Source of the DNA: JBGPBY01 sp041481485
GTDB taxonomy: Bacteria; Acidobacteriota; Terriglobia; 20CM-2-55-15
Reading direction: 5' to 3'
DNA length: 30,262 nucleotides
Assembly: GCA_041481485.1 (NCBI GenBank)
Contig: JBGPBY010000016.1
Location: 1 to 30,262 of the forward strand
Positions 1 to 7,222 of the stretch are shown piece after piece. The notes beneath the pieces are model-generated. The model did not search any database. It had not been told where the DNA came from and was given only the letters and a program-made list of their open reading frames with translations. Every line of letters starts with the position of its first letter. Position 1 is the stretch's first letter. Both the position numbers and the translations under genes were made by a program.

Positions 1-1
1 C

Positions 2-106
2 CGCAGCTATCTCTCCTGCTGCCGCAAGCACGGCCTCTCCGCCACCGATGCTCTGACGACTCTTTTTGCAGGTAATCTCCCTGATTTCATCACTGCTCTT
101 CAGTAA
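2..106 (+). pseudogene. 3' end of an IS66-like transposase (partial, cut by the window edge)
   Basis: An open frame enters from the left edge and ends with TAA at 104-106. Its 34 residues contain 'YLSCCRKHGLSATDALTTLF' followed by 'GNLPDFI', which resembles the extreme C-terminus of IS66-family (TnpC-type) transposases, where a short helix of the type 'R.Y..T.RK.G....ALR.LF.G' precedes the stop. Only the tail is visible, so it cannot be said whether the full gene is intact outside the window. A relic resembling an IS66 accessory gene lies at 20515-20997, so this family has been active around the island. The family call rests on a short match and is moderate. Confidence 0.5.
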
Positions 107-130
107 TGTTCTGAATGGTTACGAATTCTC

Positions 131-742
131 TTGGTCTTACTGAGCCTAAACGATTTGAGTGAATACTTGTTTAAACGGACCATCAAATCGCTGCAAAAGC
201 ATAAGCTGAAAATAGCTGCAGTCATCCTCTTCATTGCCCAGATTCAAATGTATGTGGCTGTCTCGAAGAGAACAGATACTCCAACACTTCCAATTGTTGC
301 CGAAAATCCAGACCATTTTAGGCTATCCGACAAACTGGACAGAGTCACGCAAGAGCTCAAAAAAGCTGAAAGTGATCTTGCGGGTGAGAAGTCACTTCGA
401 ATTGCAGCGGAGCGTCGGGAAACCGACCTTCGAAGTAAGTTGGACTCAAAAAAAGAACGCGACGCACACTGCGAGAAAGTTGCGAAGCTTTCGGAAGAGG
501 GTCGACAGTTAATCAACAAGCTCTTTTCAACTCGAGCCGACACAAACACTCGACGCGAAATCGACCGATGGTATGACGATGTCTGCGCAGCAATGTCGAA
601 ACCTCAATGTGAAGCCTTTCTATCGGCTCCAAGGGCTACTACGGCTTGGGCAGGCTATCCGGTTGACGATGGAGGTTATTCTCAAACACTTCGAGGACGA
701 TCGGCATTCTTGTCAGCGCAGCTTGAAAACTCGTGCCGATAA
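131..742 (+). CDS. Membrane-anchored coiled-coil protein, unknown function
   Basis: The 203-residue product starts at TTG; no in-frame ATG is better placed. Residues about 26-45 (KIAAVILFIAQIQMYVAV) form a single hydrophobic segment after a Lys-rich stretch, consistent with an N-in signal anchor. Residues about 66-125 are rich in Lys, Glu, Arg and Leu with a heptad-like pattern (DKLDRVTQELKKAESDLAGE), predicting a coiled coil. The rest contains Cys and Trp but no domain I recognise. Such one-pass coiled-coil proteins occur as spanin-like or accessory genes in phages and islands, but nothing here identifies it as one. It lies just after the transposase end. Confidence 0.55.
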   Translation: MVLLSLNDLSEYLFKRTIKSLQKHKLKIAAVILFIAQIQMYVAVSKRTDTPTLPIVAENPDHFRLSDKLDRVTQELKKAESDLAGEKSLRIAAERRETDLRSKLDSKKERDAHCEKVAKLSEEGRQLINKLFSTRADTNTRREIDRWYDDVCAAMSKPQCEAFLSAPRATTAWAGYPVDDGGYSQTLRGRSAFLSAQLENSCR

Positions 743-922
743 CCGGTTCCTTCGATCGTTCCTCAGCTGGTTGCTTGTTGTCTCCAATTTGCCGTCGCGG
801 GTTAGGTCAAGAATGAATTCGTCGAACCTTCTGCCACAGCCAGGCGCTGGACACCAATAATCCAGCTCCTGAAGCTTGCTGATACTCGTGCTTCTTCCGC
901 AGGGACATCTCGGCTTCGGCAT
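713..922 (-). CDS. Small zinc-ribbon protein, possibly Ogr/Delta-like
   Basis: Reading the minus strand from ATG at 922 gives 69 residues, preceded by AAAGGG at a suitable distance. Four cysteines are arranged as CPC near residues 6-8 and CPAPGC at 24-29, followed by GRRFDEF. This C.C...C....CG..F layout resembles zinc-binding late-gene activators of the Ogr/Delta type found in P2-like phages and P4-like satellites, but the match is by spacing only. The 3' end overlaps the convergent gene at 131-742 by 30 bp, which is a reason for caution. A GTG at 931 is an alternative start. It may be a chance open frame. Confidence 0.35.
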   Translation of the reverse strand: MPKPRCPCGRSTSISKLQELDYWCPAPGCGRRFDEFILDLTRDGKLETTSNQLRNDRRNRLSARVFKLR

Positions 923-1049
923 CAGTCGCACCCTTTCATGACGAAACCGAAGTTCTTTCCTTCTCCATCCCGCCCAGCTTCCGGTGCCACGTCGTTCGGT
1001 GGAACGGCTTACAGAACCGCTGATCGGGAGTGAGGGGAGTCAAAGTTCG

Positions 1050-1841
1050 TTACGCCGATATGACTTCTAAATCGAAACAGTTTGGCTTGTGCTGAATCCT
1101 CCCGAACGTTAGTGGATATTTCCGCAGCTTTGACCATACTCTGATTTGATCCTCGATCGATCTATCGGTTCGCAAACCAAAGACTATCCCGATTAACATC
1201 GATGGCCTAAGGCCTTGAATGCCGGTTTTGCCGATTCGGACAAGTCTCCATTCTTTTTCGTGCTCCCAAGATTTGGCCTTAGTTCCCGTCTCGGCGAGTT
1301 TCGAGAGATTACTGTCATAGAAGCTGATGACAGGAAAATCATGTGAGTATTTAACTTCGACTGGCAGGATATTTTCCAGATCAAGGAAATTCTCGAATTT
1401 CATAGAAAAAGCGAGAACGACCCCTTTATGGCTTTCTGCGTAGTATGACCACATCTGCATGTTATTCGCTTCACTCGTCAAGCTTAGAATTCCATGCGCG
1501 TCCATGTTAATAAAATGACCCTCTGTCAATTCCTTTCGGCCAGCATCAGTCTGGCACTTGAGCACAAGGCTCTTAATCCTTTTTTTGCGTTCATCTCGAG
1601 GAATATTGTTCTCTCGGCACCATTGATTCCAATAGGTCTCGATCTTCAACGAGTTGGCGCTAAAGTCGAAAGGTATCCTGCAGTCGAGTGGATCATTGAA
1701 TTCTCTGGACGAAGGAAAATAGATTTTCGAGGAAATAATCAGATCCCTAATCCAATCCAAGCGAATTCCGTCCACGCCGGCATATTTATAGAGAACGCCT
1801 GGCAATCGCTCAAGGACTGCATGTCTAGGAGTTTTCTTCAA
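1050..1841 (-). CDS. DUF2971 domain protein
   Basis: The 263-residue product shows the DUF2971 pattern: 'LYKYAG' near the N-terminus (residues 17-22), 'YFPSSREFNDPLDC' at about 41-54, 'GILSLTSEANNMQMWSYYA' followed by 'SHKGVVLAF' at about 116-145, and 'SWEHEKEWRLV' near 192. These are the conserved landmarks of the family, which is of unknown biochemical function and is often found in accessory or defence-rich regions. The start is TTG at 1841; the same frame has a stop a few codons upstream, so no longer form exists. It is divergent from the gene at 2244 across a 402-bp gap. Base composition is AT-richer than in the phage-like genes to the right. Confidence 0.8.
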   Translation of the reverse strand: MKKTPRHAVLERLPGVLYKYAGVDGIRLDWIRDLIISSKIYFPSSREFNDPLDCRIPFDFSANSLKIETYWNQWCRENNIPRDERKKRIKSLVLKCQTDAGRKELTEGHFINMDAHGILSLTSEANNMQMWSYYAESHKGVVLAFSMKFENFLDLENILPVEVKYSHDFPVISFYDSNLSKLAETGTKAKSWEHEKEWRLVRIGKTGIQGLRPSMLIGIVFGLRTDRSIEDQIRVWSKLRKYPLTFGRIQHKPNCFDLEVISA

Positions 1842-2243
1842 ACTCGCGATTCACTCCGATCTAACACCATCTAACAAGATGAGCCAAACCAACCAAAACC
1901 AAGAAAGAAAGGAAAGGCCCAGATTCCCCCGGAACTGGCTATTAATTCAATTTGATACGAACTGAGAGAATGTAAGGCAAGATAAGCGAAAAATCACCAA
2001 TTTCTATTTACACCCGAAAGGCCCTCCGCGGTGGGGAACTTCGGTCCAGTCTTAAGCGAAATCTCCCATTTCCGGGCAATCACTGAATGGGATTCGCTTC
2101 GCGATCCGAAAGCTGTGAATTTCCCAGTGGGTCTCCTGAACGGTTTCGGCGATCGCGTGTTGCCGTCCCACAAGGACCAGAGTCGGCGGAGCCGGCAATT
2201 AAAGTCGATCTGAAACTTTCACGATCAGGAAGGACAAGGCGGA
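1842..2243. other. Intergenic region between divergent genes
   Basis: This 402-bp stretch separates the DUF2971 gene (leftward) from the gene at 2244 (rightward), so it must hold the promoters of both. I see no convincing coding frame, tRNA, or large repeat. The only clear signal is a purine-rich AAGGCGG just before the ATG at 2244, acting as its ribosome binding site. The left boundary of the phage-like module could lie here, but no attachment-site repeat is visible. Confidence 0.4.
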
Positions 2244-3188
2244 ATGATTTCACAAGATATTTGCGAATCGGCAGCGGCGCCATTTGAATTCAAACGGAAC
2301 GCGGAGCCCGACACATTGGAAGTCGACTCGAGACTTCCTTATTTTGAGATTATGGATGATGTGGTGGGAACATTGGCGGATCAACAGCGACATGTCGTGG
2401 CAAGAATAGCCTTATTGAATGAGCTGCGAATGGACCCTGTTCTCAATGCTGTGTTATTGGTCATTTCGGAAAAATCTGGAATCCGAGCAAAGCGATTCGC
2501 TGCGCTTGAAGCAAAGTGCAAATTGGCAAACATCATCGGAGTTGAGCCGCACTGTGTACTTAATGTTAAGCAGTGGCCAATGTCCCGTTTGGGTCGTAAA
2601 CGCGTTTCTATTTTGAAGGCTGGTGGACAGTTGGTTTCCAACTTCAATGACTTCAGCAACTCATTGGAAGCGCGAGCACCTGCCGTCGTGCGGATACTTC
2701 TACGATTGACACGTGAACACTGGAAACTTAACTATGCCTGGCTCCCTTTGGAGATGCTTTCAATGTTCATTTCTGCAGAACTGGATTTCTTCTATTACGA
2801 ATCGACCAGCGTAATATATTCGCTCGCCGATCCCGTCATAGACGAGGAGATTGTTATTCCTGCTGGAACGCCGACTTCCTTGGCGCTAAATGCTCTGAAA
2901 TCGAAAATCGCGATCGTCGAAAATAAACTTCGATCACGTCGGCAAACTGAACAAGATGAGAAAAGAATTCAACGCAATGTTCGGTGGTTCTATCTCCACA
3001 AAATGAAGGGTCAGTCTGTAAGAAGCTTAGGGCTTGAGTACCACAATCGCGAACATCCAGAGAAAACCAAATGCGGGGGTGACCGCGCACAAATCCAGCA
3101 CGGCATCGATGAAGCCGAACGACTGCTGGCTCTCGGCGGCTACCATATTCCTTCTGTTCCTAACACTGCCAAACATTCAGCTCAATAA
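2244..3188 (+). CDS. Hypothetical protein, phage-module N-terminal gene
   Basis: The 314-residue product starts at ATG after AAGGCGG. It is not a family I recognise with certainty. The middle is helical and leucine-rich with 'ARAPAVVRILLRLTREHW' at about 143-160. The C-terminal part, 'RNVRWFYLHKMKGQSVRSLG' followed about 20 residues on by 'DRAQIQHGIDEAERLL', has the look of a helix-turn-helix segment seen in phage and plasmid proteins, where a basic helix and a spaced Arg/Gln helix contact DNA. It precedes the XRE regulator and the primase in the same direction and may belong to that early-gene block. Function is unknown. Confidence 0.6.
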   Translation: MISQDICESAAAPFEFKRNAEPDTLEVDSRLPYFEIMDDVVGTLADQQRHVVARIALLNELRMDPVLNAVLLVISEKSGIRAKRFAALEAKCKLANIIGVEPHCVLNVKQWPMSRLGRKRVSILKAGGQLVSNFNDFSNSLEARAPAVVRILLRLTREHWKLNYAWLPLEMLSMFISAELDFFYYESTSVIYSLADPVIDEEIVIPAGTPTSLALNALKSKIAIVENKLRSRRQTEQDEKRIQRNVRWFYLHKMKGQSVRSLGLEYHNREHPEKTKCGGDRAQIQHGIDEAERLLALGGYHIPSVPNTAKHSAQ

Positions 3189-3264
3189 GTTTTGGCATGC
3201 CAAAGTATCCGGCCTGAAAACTCTGGCACTACCGCACACAAATTAGGGTGGGCATGCTGCCCAT

Positions 3265-3480
3265 GTGAAGGTTCTTCAACCCAAACCTGTGTTGCGTCTC
3301 AAGGCCGAACGGCTTTCACGCGGTTGGACGCAACTCGAACTTGCATTCCGCGCTGGGGTCCCAACCTCGGAACTCAGCCGGATTGAATCTGGTCGGGCGA
3401 CACCCTACCCCAAACACGCGCGGCGACTCTCGGAAACGCTAGGAATCCCGGTGGAAAAACTCCTAGAGGAAGTCCGATGA
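3265..3480 (+). CDS. Small XRE-family HTH regulator
   Basis: The 71-residue product is almost entirely one Cro/C1-type helix-turn-helix: 'RLKAERLSRGWTQLELAFRA' followed by 'GVPTSELSRIESGRATPYP', then 'LSETLGIPVEKLLEEV'. The start is GTG at 3265; an ATG two bases earlier is followed at once by a stop. The stop codon overlaps the primase start as ATGA (3477-3480), so regulator and primase are probably translationally coupled, as in phage and plasmid replication operons. It plausibly represses or activates the replication genes downstream, but no operator is evident. Confidence 0.85.
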   Translation: MKVLQPKPVLRLKAERLSRGWTQLELAFRAGVPTSELSRIESGRATPYPKHARRLSETLGIPVEKLLEEVR

Positions 3481-4925
3481 CCGTTGGGCGTCTCGGCAGT
3501 TGCCGGCTGCAACACACTTCGCAAGGCGGCAACGAGGATTCACTACCATGGGCCCAAAAGTATTTTCAAATGGGAATCAATGTTGTACCGATTCGCACCG
3601 ACGGCTCCAAGGCACCAGCGATTGACGGATGGAAACAACTCCAAGAACGACGAAACACGACCGAAGAGATTCAGGCCTTCTCTAAGAGTGGCTTTGGGTT
3701 GGCTGCAATTGGTGGAGCAATCTCCGGTTACCTCGAAGACATCGATTTTGATGATATCGATGCATTCAAAGCCTGGAAAGTCCTGATCGTCGAGAGCCTC
3801 GGGCAGGATTTCTGGGATCGTCTCCTGATCGTTCGCACGCCACGGCCCGGATTCGCCGTCATTATTCGTTGTCCCTCCGGTATCGAAAAATCACAGAAGC
3901 TTGCATTCGCGTTGAATCCCAAAAGCGGTGAAACCGGCGAACAGAATTACATCTGTCTGATTGAAACCAAAAGCGAAGGCGGATACTTTCTGTTACCAGG
4001 CTGTCCGCCGGGTTGCCACAAATCAGGACGAGCATATGAAGTCATCCAAGGCTCTTTTCAGGACATTCCGGCAATTACCGCAGAGCAACGCACCGCGATG
4101 CTGTCGTGCTCACGATCACTTTGCCAGATCCCGCGTAATGAATTCCGGGAATCGTCAACGCGATCTAATGGTGATGACTTAAGTCTGCCCGGAAACGATT
4201 TCAATGCGCATGGTCCGTCATGGGGAGAATTGCTTGAGCCTCACGGATTCAGATTTCATTCTCAGTGTGGAGAAACCACATATTGGACACGACCGGGTAA
4301 AGACTGGGGGAGAAGTGCTAGCACCAACCATGGCGGATACGATTGTTTCTACCCATTCTCAACGAATCTGCCGTTTGACATCAATCGCGGATATCGAAAG
4401 TTCGCTGTTTACACATTCCTGAAACATTCAGGGAATTTCACATCTGCCGCTCGTGATTTGGCGGTTCAGGGATTTGGCATCAAATCACAGCAAGCACCCC
4501 CAAAGATCGAGGAACCCAATGCCGGGCAACAGAAGGATGACGCACTTATTCTCGCGGCAGCAGTGGCGCTGGCCCAAGTCATGCATTCCCCCACCGAGGA
4601 TAATGTCGCACTTTTATTTGAAGAGCGGTTCGGTGATGTTCTCCGATACTGCAAAACATGGGGATGCTGGCTCTGCTGGGATGGCTCACGCTGGGGTTTT
4701 GATTCCACCGACCGAGCTTTCGATTACTGCCGGGGTCTTGCGCGGACAGTAAATGCCAAATGCAAGGCCTCAATTGGGAAGAGATCGTTTGCAAGCGGGG
4801 TTGAATCGTTCGCCCGCGCGGCAAGGCGGTTCGCAACCGAGCCCGAACAATGGGATCGGAATGCCTTTCTCTTGAATACACCGGACGGAGTCCAGGAATT
4901 GGAGGATTCGCATGAGACCGCATAG
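3477..4925 (+). CDS. Prim-Pol (AEP) primase, N-terminal part of a split primase-helicase
   Basis: The 482-residue product carries a bifunctional DNA primase/polymerase domain at about residues 20-210. 'NVVPIRTDGSKAPAIDGWKQ' marks the N-terminal strand and 'YLEDIDFDDIDAF' the metal-binding D.D motif. The second motif reads 'RTPRPGFAVIIRC' where relatives carry a catalytic His in 'TPRPGYH.Y.RC', so that His appears replaced by Ala. 'EGGYFLLPGCPPGCH' matches the third conserved block. The C-terminal half resembles the pre-helicase region of P4/D5-type proteins and stops at 'FLLNTPDGV', exactly where a fused protein would run on into 'RPHR.EDFITK', which is encoded in the next gene. It overlaps that gene by 14 bp. 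Confidence 0.85.
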   Translation: MTVGRLGSCRLQHTSQGGNEDSLPWAQKYFQMGINVVPIRTDGSKAPAIDGWKQLQERRNTTEEIQAFSKSGFGLAAIGGAISGYLEDIDFDDIDAFKAWKVLIVESLGQDFWDRLLIVRTPRPGFAVIIRCPSGIEKSQKLAFALNPKSGETGEQNYICLIETKSEGGYFLLPGCPPGCHKSGRAYEVIQGSFQDIPAITAEQRTAMLSCSRSLCQIPRNEFRESSTRSNGDDLSLPGNDFNAHGPSWGELLEPHGFRFHSQCGETTYWTRPGKDWGRSASTNHGGYDCFYPFSTNLPFDINRGYRKFAVYTFLKHSGNFTSAARDLAVQGFGIKSQQAPPKIEEPNAGQQKDDALILAAAVALAQVMHSPTEDNVALLFEERFGDVLRYCKTWGCWLCWDGSRWGFDSTDRAFDYCRGLARTVNAKCKASIGKRSFASGVESFARAARRFATEPEQWDRNAFLLNTPDGVQELEDSHETA

Positions 4926-5919
4926 ACTCGAAGACTTCATCACCAAAGTAACGCGAGTATCGCCACGACCAGGGTCTGCACCGATTTTCGAGAAGTTCAT
5001 GCATGACATCACTCTTGGTGATGTGGACTTAATCGACTACCACCAGCGCTCTCTGGGGGCCACTCTTTCCGGCGCCATTTTCGATCACTTTTTGCTTTTT
5101 TGGCTCGGCGAAGGTCGCAATGGGAAAAACACATTAGGAGATCTAATCGCGTGGATCCTGGGGGACTACGCCAAGGTGATTCCAACCGAAACTCTGATGT
5201 CATCGAAGAGCCAGCGGCACCCCACGGAACTCGCAAATTTGCGTGGCCTCAGATTGGCGATCTCCTCCGAGGTTCCGGAAGGATCCTGCTGGAATGAATC
5301 CAGGATCAAGAGCCTCACAGGCGACGCGATGATCGCGGCCCGATTTATGGGTGGGAACTTCTTTGAATTCCCGCGAACGCATAAGCACCTTGTTTTCGGA
5401 AATCATCGGCCGATCCTCCGGGTCGTCGATACGGCAATCAAAGCCCGCCTGCACGTTGTTCCCTTCAAAGCGCAGTTCGTCGGAGCGGCGGCAGACCCCA
5501 ACATGTCGACGAAATTGCGAGCGGAGGCACCCCAGATTCTTCATTGGCTAGTCATGGGCCATGAGAAATGGCTCAGCGATGGTCAACTCCTGAAATGCAG
5601 CGCTGTTGATCGAGAAACTTCCGAGTATTTCGAAGCACAAAGTACTCCAGACATGTGGGTCCGGGAGCGTTGTATTTACGACTCTTCCGTCAAGAAGGGT
5701 GATGCTGGCTGGCAGGATCGAAGCGGTAAGGCCGGCGTACTTTATTGCGACTACAGCGATTGGAAGAAACGTCGCGGTGAACTTCCAATATCGCAAACCA
5801 GCTGGGGTGAATGGATGGGTGCGCGGTACAAAAGGGAGAAATACGGTGTTGCTCACTACGTCGGTCTTCAAATGATTGCCCGATCCACTGTTTATCCGGC
5901 GAAAGACGATTCTGAATGA
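4912..5919 (+). CDS. SF3 helicase (D5/P4 type), C-terminal part of a split primase-helicase
   Basis: The 335-residue product begins 'MRPHRLEDFITKVT', the usual linker of phage/plasmid P4-type primases. The Walker A motif is 'GEGRNGKNT' at about residues 66-74 and the Walker B/C region 'LRGLRLAISSEVPEG' near 109-123. 'FEFPRTHKHLVFGNHRPILR' is the sensor stretch typical of the family, ending in a conserved Asn and an Arg finger region. It should be a hexameric DNA helicase for element replication. ATG at 4912 has a good GGAGG six bases upstream, inside the 3' end of the Prim-Pol gene, so it can be initiated on its own. In most relatives both parts lie in one polypeptide. Confidence 0.88.
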   Translation: MRPHRLEDFITKVTRVSPRPGSAPIFEKFMHDITLGDVDLIDYHQRSLGATLSGAIFDHFLLFWLGEGRNGKNTLGDLIAWILGDYAKVIPTETLMSSKSQRHPTELANLRGLRLAISSEVPEGSCWNESRIKSLTGDAMIAARFMGGNFFEFPRTHKHLVFGNHRPILRVVDTAIKARLHVVPFKAQFVGAAADPNMSTKLRAEAPQILHWLVMGHEKWLSDGQLLKCSAVDRETSEYFEAQSTPDMWVRERCIYDSSVKKGDAGWQDRSGKAGVLYCDYSDWKKRRGELPISQTSWGEWMGARYKREKYGVAHYVGLQMIARSTVYPAKDDSE

Positions 5920-5943
5920 AGGCAGTATTGAACGGCGAACCGA

Positions 5944-6033
5944 TTTTGGAGGGTATGGATACTTACTTGTATCTCCCCTATGTAGCTTCAAATATAAGGA
6001 GAGTATTAAGTAAACCCTCCATACCCTCCAAAA
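5944..6033. repeat. 16-bp perfect inverted repeat, candidate replication origin
   Basis: TTTTGGAGGGTATGGA at 5944-5959 is exactly the reverse complement of TCCATACCCTCCAAAA at 6018-6033, with a 58-base AT-rich spacer. The right arm is preceded by a second CCCTCCA, giving a short direct repeat (CCCTCCATACCCTCCA). It sits 25 bp after the helicase stop in a stretch without a good gene. P4-type replicons place their origin repeats beside the primase-helicase gene, so an origin is plausible. A long hairpin acting in transcript processing or termination is the alternative. Confidence 0.6.
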
Positions 6034-6154
6034 CACGCACCAGCCTCATTGGGTACTTCACTGTCAATGCCATTGACCGTCGGCGCAATCCAGAGCCGCG
6101 CTTGTCATTCCGAAAGCTCAATCCTTGTGCTTCACATGTGCCCGGAGGTATCCA

Positions 6155-6541
6155 ATGCCCCACTTCCCTGCTGGTCCCTGCCGCCATCCCGGCTGTCCAG
6201 ATCGAAGCCAGAAGGAGGGATTCTGTTTCACTCACCTCAAACTTCGGTATCGCGAATACGATCGCAAGCGGCTCGAGAATTCAACCCGAGACCCCATCTA
6301 CAGCAGCACGAGATGGCGGCAGCTGCGGAGGAAGAAGTTGCAGGCGGATCCCTTCTGCGCGAAGTGCGCGCCCCGCATCGTTGCAGCGAACACCGTGGAC
6401 CACATTGTTCCGATCCGACGAGGCGGCGAGCGATGGGATTGGGCCAACCTCGAGTCACTTTGCAAGCCGTGCCATTCGCGGAAAACCGTGCTGGAAGGAT
6501 CGTGCTGGGGACCGGGGGGGAGGTCAAAGGTTGGGAGCTAA
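6155..6541 (+). CDS. HNH endonuclease
   Basis: The 128-residue product starts at ATG 6155, six bases after GGAGG. It has a zinc-binding HNH fold: 'CAKCAPRIVAANTVDHIVPI' followed by 'RRGGERWDWANLESLCKPCH', with CxxC and CxxC pairs and the DH..P..rGG...N.......CH core. An N-terminal 'CRHPGCPDRSQKEGFCFTH' adds a second Cys/His cluster, common in phage HNH proteins. HNH nucleases lying just upstream of terminase genes take part in cohesive-end or headful DNA packaging in many siphophages, and here terminase genes follow about 2 kb downstream. A longer open frame covering this gene in another reading frame (5916-7226) lacks any domain and is not a gene. Confidence 0.88.
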   Translation: MPHFPAGPCRHPGCPDRSQKEGFCFTHLKLRYREYDRKRLENSTRDPIYSSTRWRQLRRKKLQADPFCAKCAPRIVAANTVDHIVPIRRGGERWDWANLESLCKPCHSRKTVLEGSCWGPGGRSKVGS

Positions 6542-6740
6542 GTCCTTTGTTACCACGGTCCCCGTCACGCACGTATTGCCGCGAATTGGTCGACCGGGTG
6601 GCCTCCAGTCCTCTGCCATGCATCCGGACACTCCCGTTGTCCCTTTTCAGGGGAGTACCCTACACCCTGATAACGAATTGCAATTTGATGGTCGACTGGA
6701 ATTTCGGGACAGAAAATCTGCGGGGATTGCGGAAGAAGCG

Positions 6741-6941
6741 CTACCGCCGGCGGGAATTCCGGGATTGGCCCTTCTGTATGGTCACCAGCGCGTCCAGGAG
6801 CCGTTCAACAGGGGCGCTGACCGGGTGCATCCCCATCTCCCAGCGGGCGACGGTGTTGCGCGAAACACCAACCAACTTGGCGAGCCCTTCCTGTGTCAGC
6901 CGCAGTTTGGCGCGAACGCGTTTGACGTCCTGATCCGTCAT
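6741..6941 (-). CDS. XRE/MqsA-type HTH antitoxin-like protein
   Basis: The 66-residue product is a single HTH of the antitoxin type: 'RVRAKLRLTQEGLAKLVGVS' then 'RNTVARWEMGMHPVSAPVER'. The W-E-G spacing followed by Pro and a Leu-rich helix is characteristic of HigA/MqsA C-terminal domains. ATG at 6941 lies a few bases after AAGGAGG. The upstream gene at 6951-7175 ends only 9 bp before it, and a 17-bp palindrome precedes that gene. Gene order (partner first, HTH second) matches HigBA/MqsRA-like toxin-antitoxin operons. It runs opposite to the phage module and probably represses its own operon. Confidence 0.75.
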   Translation of the reverse strand: MTDQDVKRVRAKLRLTQEGLAKLVGVSRNTVARWEMGMHPVSAPVERLLDALVTIQKGQSRNSRRR

Positions 6942-6950
6942 GAGTCCTCC

Positions 6951-7175
6951 TTATCGGATTCTGGTTCGGGGAGCCACTTCATAGCCGCCTCGGATCAGGC
7001 GTTCCCCGTCGGCCATCGTCACCACCCAGAAGCGCTCGTCATCGCCCATGATCACCATCAGCGTCTTGGTGGCGTGATCCGCGAAGCTATCGGCCAGCCC
7101 CTGGTTACGGAACCTGTAAATCGTCATCTTTTCAAAGTCTGTGCGCGTCAGCGTCGTGTTCTTCATCATGGACAC
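6951..7175 (-). CDS. Small partner protein of the HTH gene, possible toxin
   Basis: The product has up to 74 residues, from GTG at 7175 or, more simply, ATG at 7169. I do not recognise the family. The core reads 'TIYRFRNQGLADSFADHATK' then 'TLMVIMGDDERFWVVTMADG', an alternation of a helix and two short strands that could form a small beta-rich fold. Its position directly before an antitoxin-like HTH and directly after a palindromic operator suggests it is the toxin, or at least the co-regulated partner. No catalytic motif is evident. Phage regulatory pairs of unknown type are the alternative. Confidence 0.55.
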   Translation of the reverse strand: MSMMKNTTLTRTDFEKMTIYRFRNQGLADSFADHATKTLMVIMGDDERFWVVTMADGERLIRGGYEVAPRTRIR

Positions 7176-7179
7176 ATCA

Positions 7180-7196
7180 TGCTACGCCACGTAGCA
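7180..7196. promoter_or_regulatory. 17-bp palindromic operator of the toxin-antitoxin-like pair
   Basis: TGCTACG-CCA-CGTAGCA is a perfect 7-bp inverted repeat with a 3-bp centre, starting 5 bp upstream of the first possible start of the leftward pair. It fits an autorepression site for the XRE protein encoded second in the operon. It also lies 27 bp before the methyltransferase start on the other strand, so it could affect both directions. Confidence 0.65.
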
Positions 7197-7222
7197 AGAG
7201 TCAACTCCATTGCGAGGTCTTT

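Noticed and set aside
1494..1874. 126-codon open frame antisense to DUF2971
   Set aside because: The DUF2971 reading has strong conserved motifs; this frame has none.
6049..6933. 294-codon open frame on the + strand
   Set aside because: Same region as the HNH gene in a wrong frame, with no recognisable protein features.
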